Source of the DNA: Epiperipatus broadwayi
Lineage: Eukaryota; Onychophora; Udeonychophora; Euonychophora; Peripatidae
NCBI GenBank assembly: GCA_028023455.1
Contig: JAQFVV010000050.1
Span: 1,938,411 to 2,002,410, forward strand
DNA length: 64,000 nucleotides
Direction: 5' to 3'
Each line of letters begins with the position of its first letter. Position 1 is the stretch's first letter. The notes below the pieces were generated by a model, which was not told the DNA's origin, ran no database searches, and was given only the letters and a program-made list of their open reading frames with translations. Of this stretch, positions 21,432 through 31,230 are shown in pieces. Position numbers and translations under genes: made by a program.

Positions 21432-22405
21432 AATTGGTAGAAGACTTTTATCAAGAATTATATAGTAATAAAGAACAAGTACCTCCTATATCTATTACAT
21501 CTTCCGAATTGCCCAGAATTTTAAATGAAGAAGTGAGACATGCAATTAAATGTATGAAGAAAGGAAAGGCTCCAGGTAATGATGGAATTATAATTGATAT
21601 ATTAAAAGAAGCAGGTGAAGAAATAGAATTTTTTTTAGCAAAGTTATATACCAAATGTCTAAATGATAAAGATGTACTGGATGATTGGAAGAATGCAGTA
21701 ATAATATTAATATTTAAAAAAGGTGATAAAGAAGATATTAGAAATTACAGACCTATCAGCCTTTTATCAGTTTTATATAAAATTTTTACCAAGATAATTA
21801 CAACTCGTCTACAGAGAACATTGGATTTCCACCAACCAAGAGAACAAGCTGGATTTAAAAGTGGTTTTAGTACAATAGATCATATCCAGGTGTTGAGAGA
21901 AGTTATAGAAAGGACAAATGAATATGAGTTGTCATTATGTTTTGGATTTGTAGATTATGAAAAGGCATTTGATTCTATAAACATTTCTTCAGTGATTAAA
22001 GCATTGGATCATCAAGGTATAGATCCAGGATATTGTCATATTTTAAAGAATATTTATAAAAATGCAACAGCAACAATTAGATTACATAATGAAACTGGAA
22101 AAGTCAACATTGAGAAAGGTGTAAGACAAGGTGACTCCATATCTCCAAAACTTTTTACAGCAGTGCTGCATGAAGAATTTTGTGGATTAAAATGGGAAAC
22201 TAAAGGAGTGAAAGTAAATGGAGATTATTTAAGTCATTTAGATTTCACAGATGATGTAGTTGTTTTTGCAAATAATGCTTCAGAGCTGCAGGATATGTTG
22301 CAGGAATTATCAGATGAAAGTAGGAAAGTAGGACTAAAGATAAATGTTAAAAAGACTAAAGTAATGTTTAATCGATTTGCTCAAAATATGAAAATAAAGG
22401 ATTGA
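21428..22405 (+). CDS. LINE reverse transcriptase core
   Basis: The 325 residues carry the RT blocks in order: GKAPGNDGI (46-54), RNYRPISLLS (105-114), motif A FVDYEKAFDSI (174-184), motif B GVRQGDSISPKLF (231-243) and motif C FTDDVVVF (273-280). Motif C is usually F/Y-A-DD; Thr replaces Ala here, while the second copy at 62.4 kb has FADD. Both aspartates remain. The frame is one base off the endonuclease frame and begins at an ATG overlapping its stop, most simply a deletion product rather than a designed overlap. It ends early at KIKD because of an extra G near 22398-22400; the second copy reads AAAGATTGA there. Confidence 0.9.
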   Translation: MKLVEDFYQELYSNKEQVPPISITSSELPRILNEEVRHAIKCMKKGKAPGNDGIIIDILKEAGEEIEFFLAKLYTKCLNDKDVLDDWKNAVIILIFKKGDKEDIRNYRPISLLSVLYKIFTKIITTRLQRTLDFHQPREQAGFKSGFSTIDHIQVLREVIERTNEYELSLCFGFVDYEKAFDSINISSVIKALDHQGIDPGYCHILKNIYKNATATIRLHNETGKVNIEKGVRQGDSISPKLFTAVLHEEFCGLKWETKGVKVNGDYLSHLDFTDDVVVFANNASELQDMLQELSDESRKVGLKINVKKTKVMFNRFAQNMKIKD

Positions 22406-23009
22406 TTATGATGAATTAGAAGAAGTTAACAGTTACAAATACCTTGGTCAGATTATTAATATAGATGGAAACATAATGGAGGAAATTAATCATAGAATTA
22501 AACTTGGTTGGAGTGCTTTTGGTAGAAATAACTTGATACTAAAAGGAAATATGCCTATGTGTTTGAAAAGTAAGGTTTTTAACAAATGTGTTTTACCAGT
22601 TCTTACTTATGGATCTGAGACTTGGACACTTAATAGAAGAGCAATACAGAGTCTTCAGACCACTCAAAGAAGTATGGAGAGATGTATGTTTGGAGTAACA
22701 AGAAGAGATCGAAAACACAATGTATGGGTAAGAGAACAAACAGGTGTTACTGACCTCATTGAAAAAAATAAAAGATTGAAGTGGAGTTGGGCTGGACATA
22801 TTGCTAGAAGAGATGATAATAGATGGACAATTGAAATTTTAAACTGGATTCCAAGAGATTGTAAAAGACCCAGAAAGAGACCACATGTGAGATGGATGGA
22901 TGAAATAAGAAAGTGTGTAGCGGTGATGTGGATAAGAGAAGCTAAAGATCGGAGAAGATGGATTAAACTTGGAGAGACTTTCATCCTGCAGTGGATTGAT
23001 AATGGTTAA
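22403..23009 (+). CDS. LINE reverse transcriptase C-terminal region, after a frameshift
   Basis: This is the natural continuation of the RT in another frame; the first Met (22476) is internal and gives 177 residues. It contains the thumb and C-terminal signatures of RTE elements: LTYGSETWTL, TTQRSMERCM, RLKWSWAGHIARR and KRPRKRPHVRW. The polyprotein stop TAA is at 23007-23009, followed directly by the (ATG)n tail. Because of the upstream insertion it would not be made as part of the RT. Confidence 0.85.
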
Positions 23010-23169
23010 TAATGATGATGATGATTAGAGATTTTAACAACTTCAAATAATTTCAAAAATTACTGATGATAAATTTATATACGTCATGAATGAGAAGATT
23101 GAACCTCATTCTCTATAATCTCTATAACCTGGTATCATTATTACAAAAAATAATAAAAATATTCTTTTA

Positions 23170-23760
23170 CCATGTTTAAAATATTCCTAGACTATAGCTT
23201 CCATCAATGAGGAATCTTGAATCTAAAAGTACTGCACATGGATCTTTGGATTTAATGCAACCCTACAGCAGTCAATGTTTATCAATTTCTTATGTGTAAG
23301 CATAAAAAATGATAGTCATATGATATTTTAATGGTTTAGTACCAATCCTTGCGAAATATTGATAGGGACTATGGTTATGAAAAAACAAAGATAACAACAT
23401 ATATAGATTCTGAACTGGATTCAATCTCTATGACTATACATGCTAATTAATATGTATTTGAAATATTGTGTTTTCGGTTTGACCTCATAGGTGTTAATTA
23501 AAAAGGTAAGCTGCTGGAGGATTGCAGTTAATCCAAAGATCTACATGTAGTGCTTCCAAACCTAAGGCCTTTCCTGATAAAAGCTACAAAGTAGAAACTA
23601 GTCTGGGAATGTTAAATGAGTAGATACTAGACAGAAATTTTGATACACCAACCTCCTAGCATCCATGGATTATTATGGTTTGCACTGATTGGCACTATTA
23701 TATGTAGAGAGTGTAAGCATAAGAACTGTTTGTCATGTGATGTTTTAATCGTTCATTATG
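23170..23760. mobile_element. Fold-back element, family A, copy 3 (diverged, left arm shortened)
   Basis: It shares TCAATGAGGAATCTTG, CTGCACATGGATC and TTAATGCAACCCTACAGCAG (left half) and GGATTGCAGTTAATCC, ACTAGTCTGGGAATG and CTAGCATCCATGG (right half) with copy 1. Both halves end in a GTCAT(A/G)TGAT(A/G)TTTTAAT terminus. It lies about 150 bases after the LINE tail. It is non-coding. Confidence 0.7.
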
Positions 23761-23769
23761 AAACTGTAT

Positions 23770-24160
23770 AAAAAAGCCACCTGTGTAATTTTAAAACTGT
23801 ATATAATCATAATGAGAAATAGTTTCAATTGTAATCAACAACTTAGGATAGTAAGCTACCCATTACAGTATATATTTATTTAAATCATTTGTGTAAGTTG
23901 CAAGTAGCAGTGAAGATAATAGATTTCTCTTTGATACACACAATTTATTTGTGCAAGAATGTGTAGTGATAATGATAATAATAGTAATAACAAATTAAAG
24001 ATGATACCAATACTTATTTATACACAAAGAATATATTGAAAAGATATTATGTAATCTAACACATTTTCAGTGCTGAACAGCTTTGTCAAAGATAACTGAT
24101 ATTTACAAAATAAAACTGGAAATATAGAATTAATTATTATGTCTGTTGTGTAATTTTCAC
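23770..24160. other. AT-rich non-coding DNA
   Basis: No coding frame, RNA gene or identified repeat is visible. Confidence 0.5.
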
Positions 24161-24164
24161 CTTT

Positions 24165-24620
24165 CCACTGTCGTGCGGGCTGGTTTCTGTCTCCTTTTAA
24201 CAGCTTGTGGATGAATGGATTATAAACATATGACTAAAAACATACGAAAAAGTTCTATGACCCCAAAATTCACATTTCATGCAGAATCAGCACTCATCAG
24301 ATGGCCCAGATCATAATCTTTTACACATACCTTTGTCGTTGTTCAGTATATGTAGATAGTAAATAACTATAATTTAATTAATAAGTGCCAAATGTGCTGA
24401 CCTCAGAACTTTGTAACAAATTACAAGATGAAAGTCTATTAATAATTTTTATTAGTCATTCATTAAGCCAGAGATTATCCAATAATGAACAATATTTCTG
24501 CAGTGTACTTTTCTCTACACTTCTATCACGCATTTAATTGTATGTGTTTCAAAATATATTAAACTGAACACTATTAGATATTTTGTTCATTATTGAGTTT
24601 ACATTATTAGTGAAACATGC
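24165..24620. repeat. Dispersed repeat, family B, copy 1
   Basis: Two words tie this region to 57.0-57.5 kb: TTGTTCAGTATATGTAGATAG (same orientation) and AATAATTTTTATTAGTCATTCATTAAG... (inverted there). The 57-kb copy is a recognisable fold-back; this one seems to be a partial or rearranged member with a GC-richer start (CGTGCGGGCTGG). Confidence 0.55.
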
Positions 24621-24671
24621 CTCTTTAATTTTATATTTCTGCCATGTTCAGAGCAAAGCATCTATTCTTTT

Positions 24672-24771
24672 TTTTTCTCATGTCATAGCATCAGCCGGGA
24701 AGCGAACCCGCTAACCCGGGACAACTACTTGTAAAGCGGCTGTCGCTGACTCTCGACCACCAATGCTTGAC
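24672..24771 (-). mobile_element. tRNA-derived SINE, family 1, copy 1, with 16-bp target duplication
   Basis: On the minus strand this is a ~90-base tRNA-like head beginning AAGCATTGGTGGTCGAG, with a TTTACAA anticodon-like loop and a T-arm GGGTTCGCTTCCCGG, followed directly by an A-rich tail. The flanks carry an exact 16-base duplication AAGCATCTATTCTTTT at 24656-24671 and 24772-24787, which proves retroposition rather than a resident tRNA gene. The conserved A and B box regions could still direct RNA polymerase III. Reverse transcriptase would have to come from a LINE. Confidence 0.9.
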
Positions 24772-25377
24772 AAGCATCTATTCTTTTCATGTTTTGAAAA
24801 TACTAGTGACGCTGTGAATCAGTTTTAGCATTGTTGTAAGTACATATGATTATTTAACATTACCATAATGCTTACGTTTAATTCACCGGTAATAGATATA
24901 AAAATAATAATAATAATTGTACGGCAATTGTAAAATATTCTATAATGAAGAGGGTTTTTTTTTTGTGTGTGTGTGAAAAGTATATTTTTAATCTTTTAAG
25001 AAATGTACGTGTTTGTGAGTATATACGTGTAAAAATAAAAAAGAGAAAAAGAGAAAGAGCGAATATATAAATAAAGGTTGGGTGTTTCGTAAATTGAATA
25101 AAGTAATTAAATTTGTGACATCCTAGCTTTTTTATATACTCAAAAAATTTTATTTACTGAAACATTCTTTATTCCGTCCCCCTTTATGATTTATTAAACT
25201 AATTTTCCAAAGCTTTATTTTTAACTAAAAATAAAATAAAATTAACATTCAAATCTTATAATATAAAATACAAAAGATTTTTTAAAAAAATAGTAATTCA
25301 ATTTTATGGAAGTTTAATTTTATCAAAATCTTTAACGAAAAGAATTTTTTCAATTTTTTTCTTTTCCTTTTTTTTTT

Positions 25378-25440
25378 GACAGAATAGCTCAGTTGGTTAG
25401 AGCGTTTGCCTTAAATTCGATATTCGAGATTTTTTCTTTT
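25378..25440 (+). mobile_element. tRNA-like SINE head, family 2, copy 1
   Basis: GACAGAATAGCTCAGTTGGTTAGAGCG matches a tRNA D-arm and A box. The anticodon region and B box are not clear, and the element merges into AT-rich sequence. The head is shared with the elements at 45.0 and 49.8 kb. Confidence 0.55.
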
Positions 25441-25699
25441 CCTCTTCCACAAAAAAATAAAAAAAACTCGACAATTTTTTCAATTACAAAATCAAATTTT
25501 ATAATTTTATTAAAACATTGTCATATACGTACATTTAAGTCAACAGAAAACAATTTTGAAAAATATTCTAACACCTTACTTGTATTGACAGTAAATGCTT
25601 TAATGAATTTGTTTATCGTCATTTATGCAGTTATAATTGCCTTTGAAATTAATTTACTTAATTAACTTTTAAGTTTTACATGTATAAAAGAAAATCAAT

Positions 25700-26600
25700 T
25701 AAAACATTTTAATGAAAATGTTTACAGGAACAATTAATTAACCTGCTTTGAAATTCAGAAATTGCATTAAATTGTTTATAATAAAGTTTTCAAGCAAACT
25801 AATTTTACTACAATAACTCTCATTGGACGCTTTATATTTCTCATCTTGGTAGATTGCGGGATGTAAACAAAGAGATGTGTACTTACAAACGTAAAACTAT
25901 AATATGGCAATTATAATCTCCCCAATTCTTCTCAACTAATCTACATGTATTGCCCCCCTCCCCCCACTTATAATAGCATATCAATTTATTTGATGTTATT
26001 ATCTCACTCCAAATTAGCAATTTTCCAATAATACTTATTATCTGGTACTAAAAAATAATTATCTGGTCCATAATTTAACCTTTCATTTTAGAATTTACAC
26101 AATACACATAGATTTTTTTTTTTTTATAATTGCATCATAGATCAAAACACTTGCACTGTCAGTAAGACTAAATGAACAGAGAGCAAAAAGCTCTTAAATT
26201 GATTTCTGCTATGTTCAAATGATACTAGAAGTTGCTAGTAATAATGAATCATGTTTTAAAAACATAAATGAGTGTCAGGAGTTAAATCTAGGTTTTTAGA
26301 CAAGTAGTTACACATAAATCATGGATCAATATTTTCTGAATACTTAAGTATACAAATGATAAATACTTAATTTAAATTCTAATACATTGATAGTATTAAA
26401 CAATAATTATTATTTAAAAATAGTCATTTATTATTTAAATGCGCCATAGAAAATATTCAAGCATAAATATGATGCTGTTAACTTTGGATTTATAATTCTA
26501 CATTCCTATTTACACATCTCCAATACATTCATAAAGGTGAATACATTTTATACTCTAATGTATTATTACTATTCAATCTGAAAATTTAGTTGGGAGTGTA
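25700..26600. other. AT-rich non-coding DNA
   Basis: There is a C-rich tract at 25955-25967 and a T run near 26109-26126. Otherwise I see nothing. Confidence 0.5.
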
Positions 26601-27320
26601 GTATTTTGTATAAAATGGCGGACATGTTTGTGCACTCCAGAAAAAACTAGAATGTATTCGAGAGGTTGTTTTAGATCACGCGCTGATAGCTGTGGAATTT
26701 AATTAAGGCATTGACATAATGGCGATTGACTATTCCAAGATATATTTGCTGATTGCAAATATTTCTGGATAAGAGACGATACCTTATTGGATGGTGTATT
26801 AATTGCTACAGTTGTAGCAAGCAATAGAAGACGGTGTAACATCTACACAGGGCAGGAATTAGAGGACAACTCCAGTAGAGAGCAGACACGCAGTAGTGAG
26901 TAGCGGACAGTATTAGAGTAGAGATATCTCGCATTATTGCTGGTGGTAAATGACCAGCGCCCAGTGGAAATGTAGTTCACGGGTGTAGTTCAAAGAGACC
27001 ACAGCAGAGAAGAGCATTAGTTGCAGAAAAGAGCATTAGTTGCCGAGAAGAGCATTAGTAGCAGAGAAGAGCATTAGTTGCAGAATAGGGCATTAGTTGC
27101 AGAGTAGAAGCATTTGTTGCAGAGCAGAGCATTAGTTGCAGAGTAGAAGCATTCGTTGCAAAATAGACCATTCGTTGGAGAGCACTTGTTGGAAAAGAAC
27201 AGTGTGGGAATTGCAATTATGTAAAGTAGAGAGAGAGTTGTTGCAGACTGTTCGCTATTCTGATTACTTAATAACATTGTGTCCTAATGTATATAGATGT
27301 GCATATGTATACTTCAGGGA
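26600..27320. other. GC-richer island, possibly transcribed, function unknown
   Basis: Base composition changes sharply here. The island starts with AAAATGGCGGACATG (26616-26630), which resembles a YY1-type promoter motif, and contains a second ATGGCG. A purine-rich stretch with GAGAGCAGACACGCAG and the 19-bp tandem repeat at 27004 follow. No long open frame exists on either strand. A 5' exon of a non-coding RNA or an LTR/leader of an unknown retroelement would both fit. Confidence 0.35.
27004..27190. repeat. 19-20-bp tandem repeat, about nine units
   Basis: The unit is GCAGAGAAGAGCATTAGTT. Successive units differ by one to three bases, and the last ones drift to GTAGAAGCATTCGTT. There are no unique spacers, so it is not a CRISPR-like array. 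It lies inside the GC-richer island. Confidence 0.9.
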
Positions 27321-27612
27321 GTAATCTCCATAGCTTTTGAACCTAAAGAGGGGTTTATTATTGAGATGTAATATATCACTTATCTTTGTACTGTAAATAT
27401 TTATTTTTATTGTTCTCCTTGGATTTATATACTTTATTCTACATTGTTCTCTTAAGTGGCTTTATAAAGGCTTTCCACAAAATCAGGAAATGATTTTTGT
27501 GTTCTGATTGTTATGAGAAAATAAGGATCAGTTCCAATTTTGCCAGTAATTTCTTTTTAATTAAATCTATTTTTACAATATTTATTTACTGATTTTTTTC
27601 TCTTTGTTCATA

Positions 27613-27798
27613 TGTTTGTTCATCTGCTTAATGGTATGGTTTTTTTCTTCTTTATAACCTAAAGATGTGTGCACTTGCATTAAAGTTCATTATAATTTAA
27701 GAATGCTGTAATTATGGTGAACTTCATGAAATATGCATTCAGCTTTAGGTTATAAAGAAAAAAAACCCACTTGGTTAAGCAGACAAACAAACAAACGC
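27613..27798. mobile_element. Fold-back element with ~85-bp arms
   Basis: The left arm (GTTTGTTCATCTGCTTAATG, then TTTCTTCTTTATAACCTAAAG) is matched by the inverse right arm ending TAAGCAGACAAACAAACAAAC. Similarity continues to a centre near 27703, so almost no loop remains. Its boundaries and size fit a MITE. A reading frame that begins in its right arm is accidental. Confidence 0.75.
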
Positions 27799-28194
27799 AA
27801 ACTTGATATGCAGTTTATGTACTTAATATTTGATGTGTGTGTGGTGTATACATCTTGCATCTGTGCATCTTTTCATTTTAAACATTCATATACACTAGTT
27901 ACTCTATCTTTAAGGTTGTCTCTTTACATTTATATGGATGCATTCATTTCATATAGGAAAATAATATGCAGGTGTATATAATAGACAAATTCTAAAATGT
28001 CAACTAGGACAATGCAGAGTTCCCAAGATAACTATTTTGGGTGAATTCCTTTCAACTGAGGTATTAATATTATTAGAAAAATGACTGAGTCTATGTGGCT
28101 GGGAAAAAAATTATATTAGATAAGTCACAATTTGCATCATTTTATGTAATCCTTTCTTTTAAATTATTTATAAAATTAATTAACTTTTAAGTCA

Positions 28195-28915
28195 GGTTAT
28201 AATCTGTATCAAATGTGCCTTGAAATTTATAAGTCAAGCAATATCTTTATTCTGCCAATAGAGAAACCTCTCAAACCATGACACAAGATAGCGACTTTTA
28301 TGAAGATATGAGCATGAAGCTGTCTGTTGTTCTCTCCACTGTTTAAGTCCACTATTTACCATACAAATTAACACTCATGAAATCTTGCAATTTACAATGA
28401 GCCCCAAATCAAGATGCTTCAGATTGGCCTATATAAGTGGAAAATTAATTTAAAAGATAAGACAGCCAACCTTATCTTTATAAAAGTTGCTATCTTGGGT
28501 CATGGTTTGAGAAATCCCTCTATCATCAAAATAATGATATTACTTGACAATTATAAATTTCAAGGCATATTTGATACAGGTTCTGCACTTAATAAATAAT
28601 TATAACTCTACAATAGTTTATATATTTCTAGTATAAAGATCGTAATATTAACTCATAAATCGCAAGATTTTGTGAATGTTAATTTGTATAGGAAAAAGTG
28701 GACTGAGAGAACAACAGCTTCACACTCCTAAATCAAGATGATTCAGATTAACCTATATGTGGAAAATTAGGTTAAAGATAAGATAGCCACTCTTATCTTT
28801 ATAAAAGTCACTATCTTATTTCATGATTTGAGAGGTCCCTCTATCAGCAAAATAAAGATATTGCTTGACTATTATAAATTTCAAGCTGCATTTAATACAG
28901 GTTATGGCCTATCTT
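28195..28915. mobile_element. Compound fold-back element, family C, copy 1
   Basis: A ~200-base unit with CAAACCATGA and GATAGCGACTTTTAT (28270-28300) is followed by its inverse (ATAAAAGTTGCTATC, 28485-28500). The rest of the unit appears again, inverted and then direct, to about 28910. TCTATCATCAAAATAATGATATT and TCTATCAGCAAAATAAAGATATT mark the two right ends. A related single segment lies at 53.93-54.15 kb. No coding sequence is seen. Confidence 0.65.
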
Positions 28916-29309
28916 AAAAGTATTTACATATACTTCCTGTGCACTTAACAAATAATTATAACTCTAAAATTAATTAACCTAATAAACTGAAGTGATATCA
29001 TTTTTCAAAGTTTGAATTTACTAATTTAGTTGTTAAAACAATTTTCACAAATCTTCATATGTACATAAAACAATGATATAAATTCTTTTTTTTTTTTTCA
29101 AAATACTTTGCTTGACTGAGTAAATATCAAAAGGTGTAATAAACAAATTAAAGCACTGTAAAATAATACAACAAAGTAAGGTGAAATTTATTCTTCAAAG
29201 GGCCATTTACAAAATAGATACTATTTTATTCCTTGCTACATTGATGAAAAATTGAGCCCTTAATTAAAGATACATATTTTTGGACTTAAAACAATAGTAA
29301 AATTATCCA

Positions 29310-29600
29310 TACAGTGCGGCCACCTACAAACTATAGTAAATAAATCTTGAAGGTTGTGCATTTTAATCTTTATCCAGTGCCTTCTTGACCAATATCCCCA
29401 TTCTAGTTTCTAATCAGTGAGGAGACTTGGATCTGAGAGCAGTCCACCTGGATCTCTGGATCTATTGCAACCCTCCTAGCATCTTCTGATTACTATAGTT
29501 TGACAAGGTAGTACTATTGTGTGGACAATTTTGCTACTGTTTCAACAGCTTGTATAGGCATAAGAAAAGATAGTCATGTGAATTTTTGGATTTACCTTCT
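29310..29600. mobile_element. Fold-back element, family A, copy 4 (internally deleted)
   Basis: It shares TCAGTGAGGAGACTTGGATC, AGCAGTCCACCTGGATCTC and GCAACCCTCCTAGCATC, plus a terminal CATAAGAAAAGATAGTCATGTGA, with copy 1. The two halves are joined after the AACCCTCC block with most of the interior missing. Confidence 0.7.
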
Positions 29601-29739
29601 TTTGTTCAACTGTAACTAGAAACCAATTCCACATCAAACATATGAACATTATTTCTATCTAAACATCACTAATGCAACCCATTCAATGTTAAAGTTCAAA
29701 TCTTTAACTTAGTGATTTTCAATATAACAATGAATAATA

Positions 29740-29830
29740 TATATATATTGTAACCAGTTGGATTATATGGCACACAGCAACATAGTTGTGTGTGCGCACA
29801 CACACATACATATATATATAAAGTAAAAGA
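29740..29830. repeat. (TA)n / (CA)n microsatellite with shared flank, copy 1
   Basis: TATATTGTAACCAGTTGG is followed by ATATGGCACACAG, a small CACACA...TGTGTG hairpin and (TA)n. The inverse of the whole arrangement occurs at about 38590-38690, so it is a dispersed repeat and not just a simple sequence. Confidence 0.6.
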
Positions 29831-30139
29831 AGAGTAGAAGTAAACACAGACATAAATTTTTATAAATATTTTCTACATTTCACTTGGAATAATAATGACT
29901 GTAAAAGGTTAAATAACTCAATTTAAAACAGAATTTTATTATTAATTAAAACATTTAAAAAGGTCTAAATAAATTATTATTATAGTTCTGATTTTGCAAT
30001 TTAAAAATAAGCATGTCTTCTGATATTTATAAAAATGTCTATTTTGAAATCTTGGTTGTTTTATAATAGCATGTTGAAACTGCCTGAGTGCGTGGTTGGT
30101 TTGTAAACAAAGATAAATATAATGTTGCCAGTGCCGGGT

Positions 30140-30590
30140 TTCTTTTTTTTTTTTGTTGGCTTTGGTTTTTTTTTTGTTTATCACATTTATAAAAGTAATA
30201 TCAAATCAAACTTTTTAAACACAACCAAAAAAAAAAAAAAAACAAATACATAAAAAAAAATTACAAATAAATGAATTTACAAAAAAGTACTTAATTTTTT
30301 TTTGATTCTTTTCATTATTTATATTTTCAAAGGGGCCGGTTTTTTTTTTTTTTTTCGGTCTATGTATTTCTTTTTTTTGTTGTTGTTGTTGCTATTGTTT
30401 ATCACATTTAAAAAGTACAGCGGCTATCAAATCGATTTTGGCACACACCCCCCCCCAAAAAAAATCATCAATTAAAAATGATTTTTAAAAAGTAGTTACC
30501 AATTTTTTGTTTGTTTTTAATCTTCTCATTAAACCCTTCTATTTTCAGTTCGGTATTGTACGACAAAAAAATCGGCCGATTCAACTTCTT
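30140..30590. repeat. Degenerate tandem duplication, ~190-bp units, homopolymer-rich
   Basis: T-rich run, then TTTATCACATTTA(T)AAAAGTA, ATCAAATC, A/C runs and TTCATTATTTATATTTTCA/TTCTCATTAAACCCTTCTATTTTCA occur in this order twice. A, T and C homopolymers make this interval prone to assembly and sequencing error. Confidence 0.5.
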
Positions 30591-30639
30591 TTTTTTTTTT
30601 GGTTTGTTTTATTTTATTTTTATAAATTATAAATAAATC

Positions 30640-31230
30640 TATTGTCCATTTAACAGTAACATTTACAAGCCAAAGTCCAACTTTGGGAGAGGGGGGAAAA
30701 GGGGGGAGGATCTTTCCAATTGCTAACAGAATGGAACGCCAACAACTTGAAGGTTGACCAAGTTTTGATGGTAATTCCCAAAAAAACATCAATATATACA
30801 GCAATTAAAAGCAACTTTTTGGGCTCTTCAGGAAAAAAAAACAGCAGGCATGCAGCTTCAAGCTGTTTTGTTTGATAACCCGGTTTGAGCAGTCAGAGAA
30901 GAATCCTTCTTTCTTTGACATTCAAAAAGTTGTCCTATTTCAGCCATTCAATTAATCAGCTCGCAGTTGTTCTCACACGAAACATGACTTAGAGCATGAT
31001 TTGATAGGAATCACACTTTTACCTACACTTGGCCCATTTTTTCAGCAGGAAATGGGGGTTAGGGAAGCATGAGACTCTGCTGATAATTGTTAGTAGACCT
31101 TCCTAAAACATGAGAGATAGAGGGGGAAGTGGTCTTAATGAATATTAAAATAGTTTTGACAATCGTAATTCCAGCCACCCTCAGACAATACTGTAACCAA
31201 AAGTGAAATGTGATCACACATCCAAAATGC
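30640..31230. other. Moderately GC-richer unexplained sequence
   Basis: It contains GAGGGGGGAAAAGGGGGGAGG (30696-30716) and mixed sequence without a convincing open frame. A 91-codon minus-strand frame exists but is lysine/homopolymer-biased at one end and matches nothing I know. Confidence 0.35.

Larger units (their letters stand above)
19753..23026 (+). mobile_element. RTE-clade LINE, nearly full length, inactivated
   Basis: The order is a GC-richer 5' part (19753-20081, assigned by composition), an AP-type endonuclease ORF, a reverse transcriptase ORF, a C-terminal RT region and a 3' tail of (ATG)n at 23010-23026, the kind of short tandem tail typical of RTE elements. The coding part is interrupted twice: a junction between endonuclease and RT that changes frame, and a one-base insertion after the RT core. 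The endonuclease also lacks its catalytic glutamate. A second copy at 62.4 kb shows the intact form of some of these sites. I could not identify flanking target duplications. Confidence 0.9.

Noticed and set aside
20490-21654. Minus-strand frames of 142, 132 and 67 codons over the LINE
   Set aside because: They are antisense shadows of the endonuclease and RT frames, which carry clear catalytic motifs.
27004-27190. CRISPR-like array
   Set aside because: Units are contiguous with no unique spacers, and the DNA is eukaryotic.
27074-27277. Minus-strand frame with repeated CNECFYSATNALL
   Set aside because: The cysteine-rich repeat is simply the translation of the 19-bp DNA tandem repeat.
30529-30804. 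91-codon minus-strand frame
   Set aside because: It mixes homopolymer-derived lysine runs with sequence that matches no family; there is no sign of exon boundaries.
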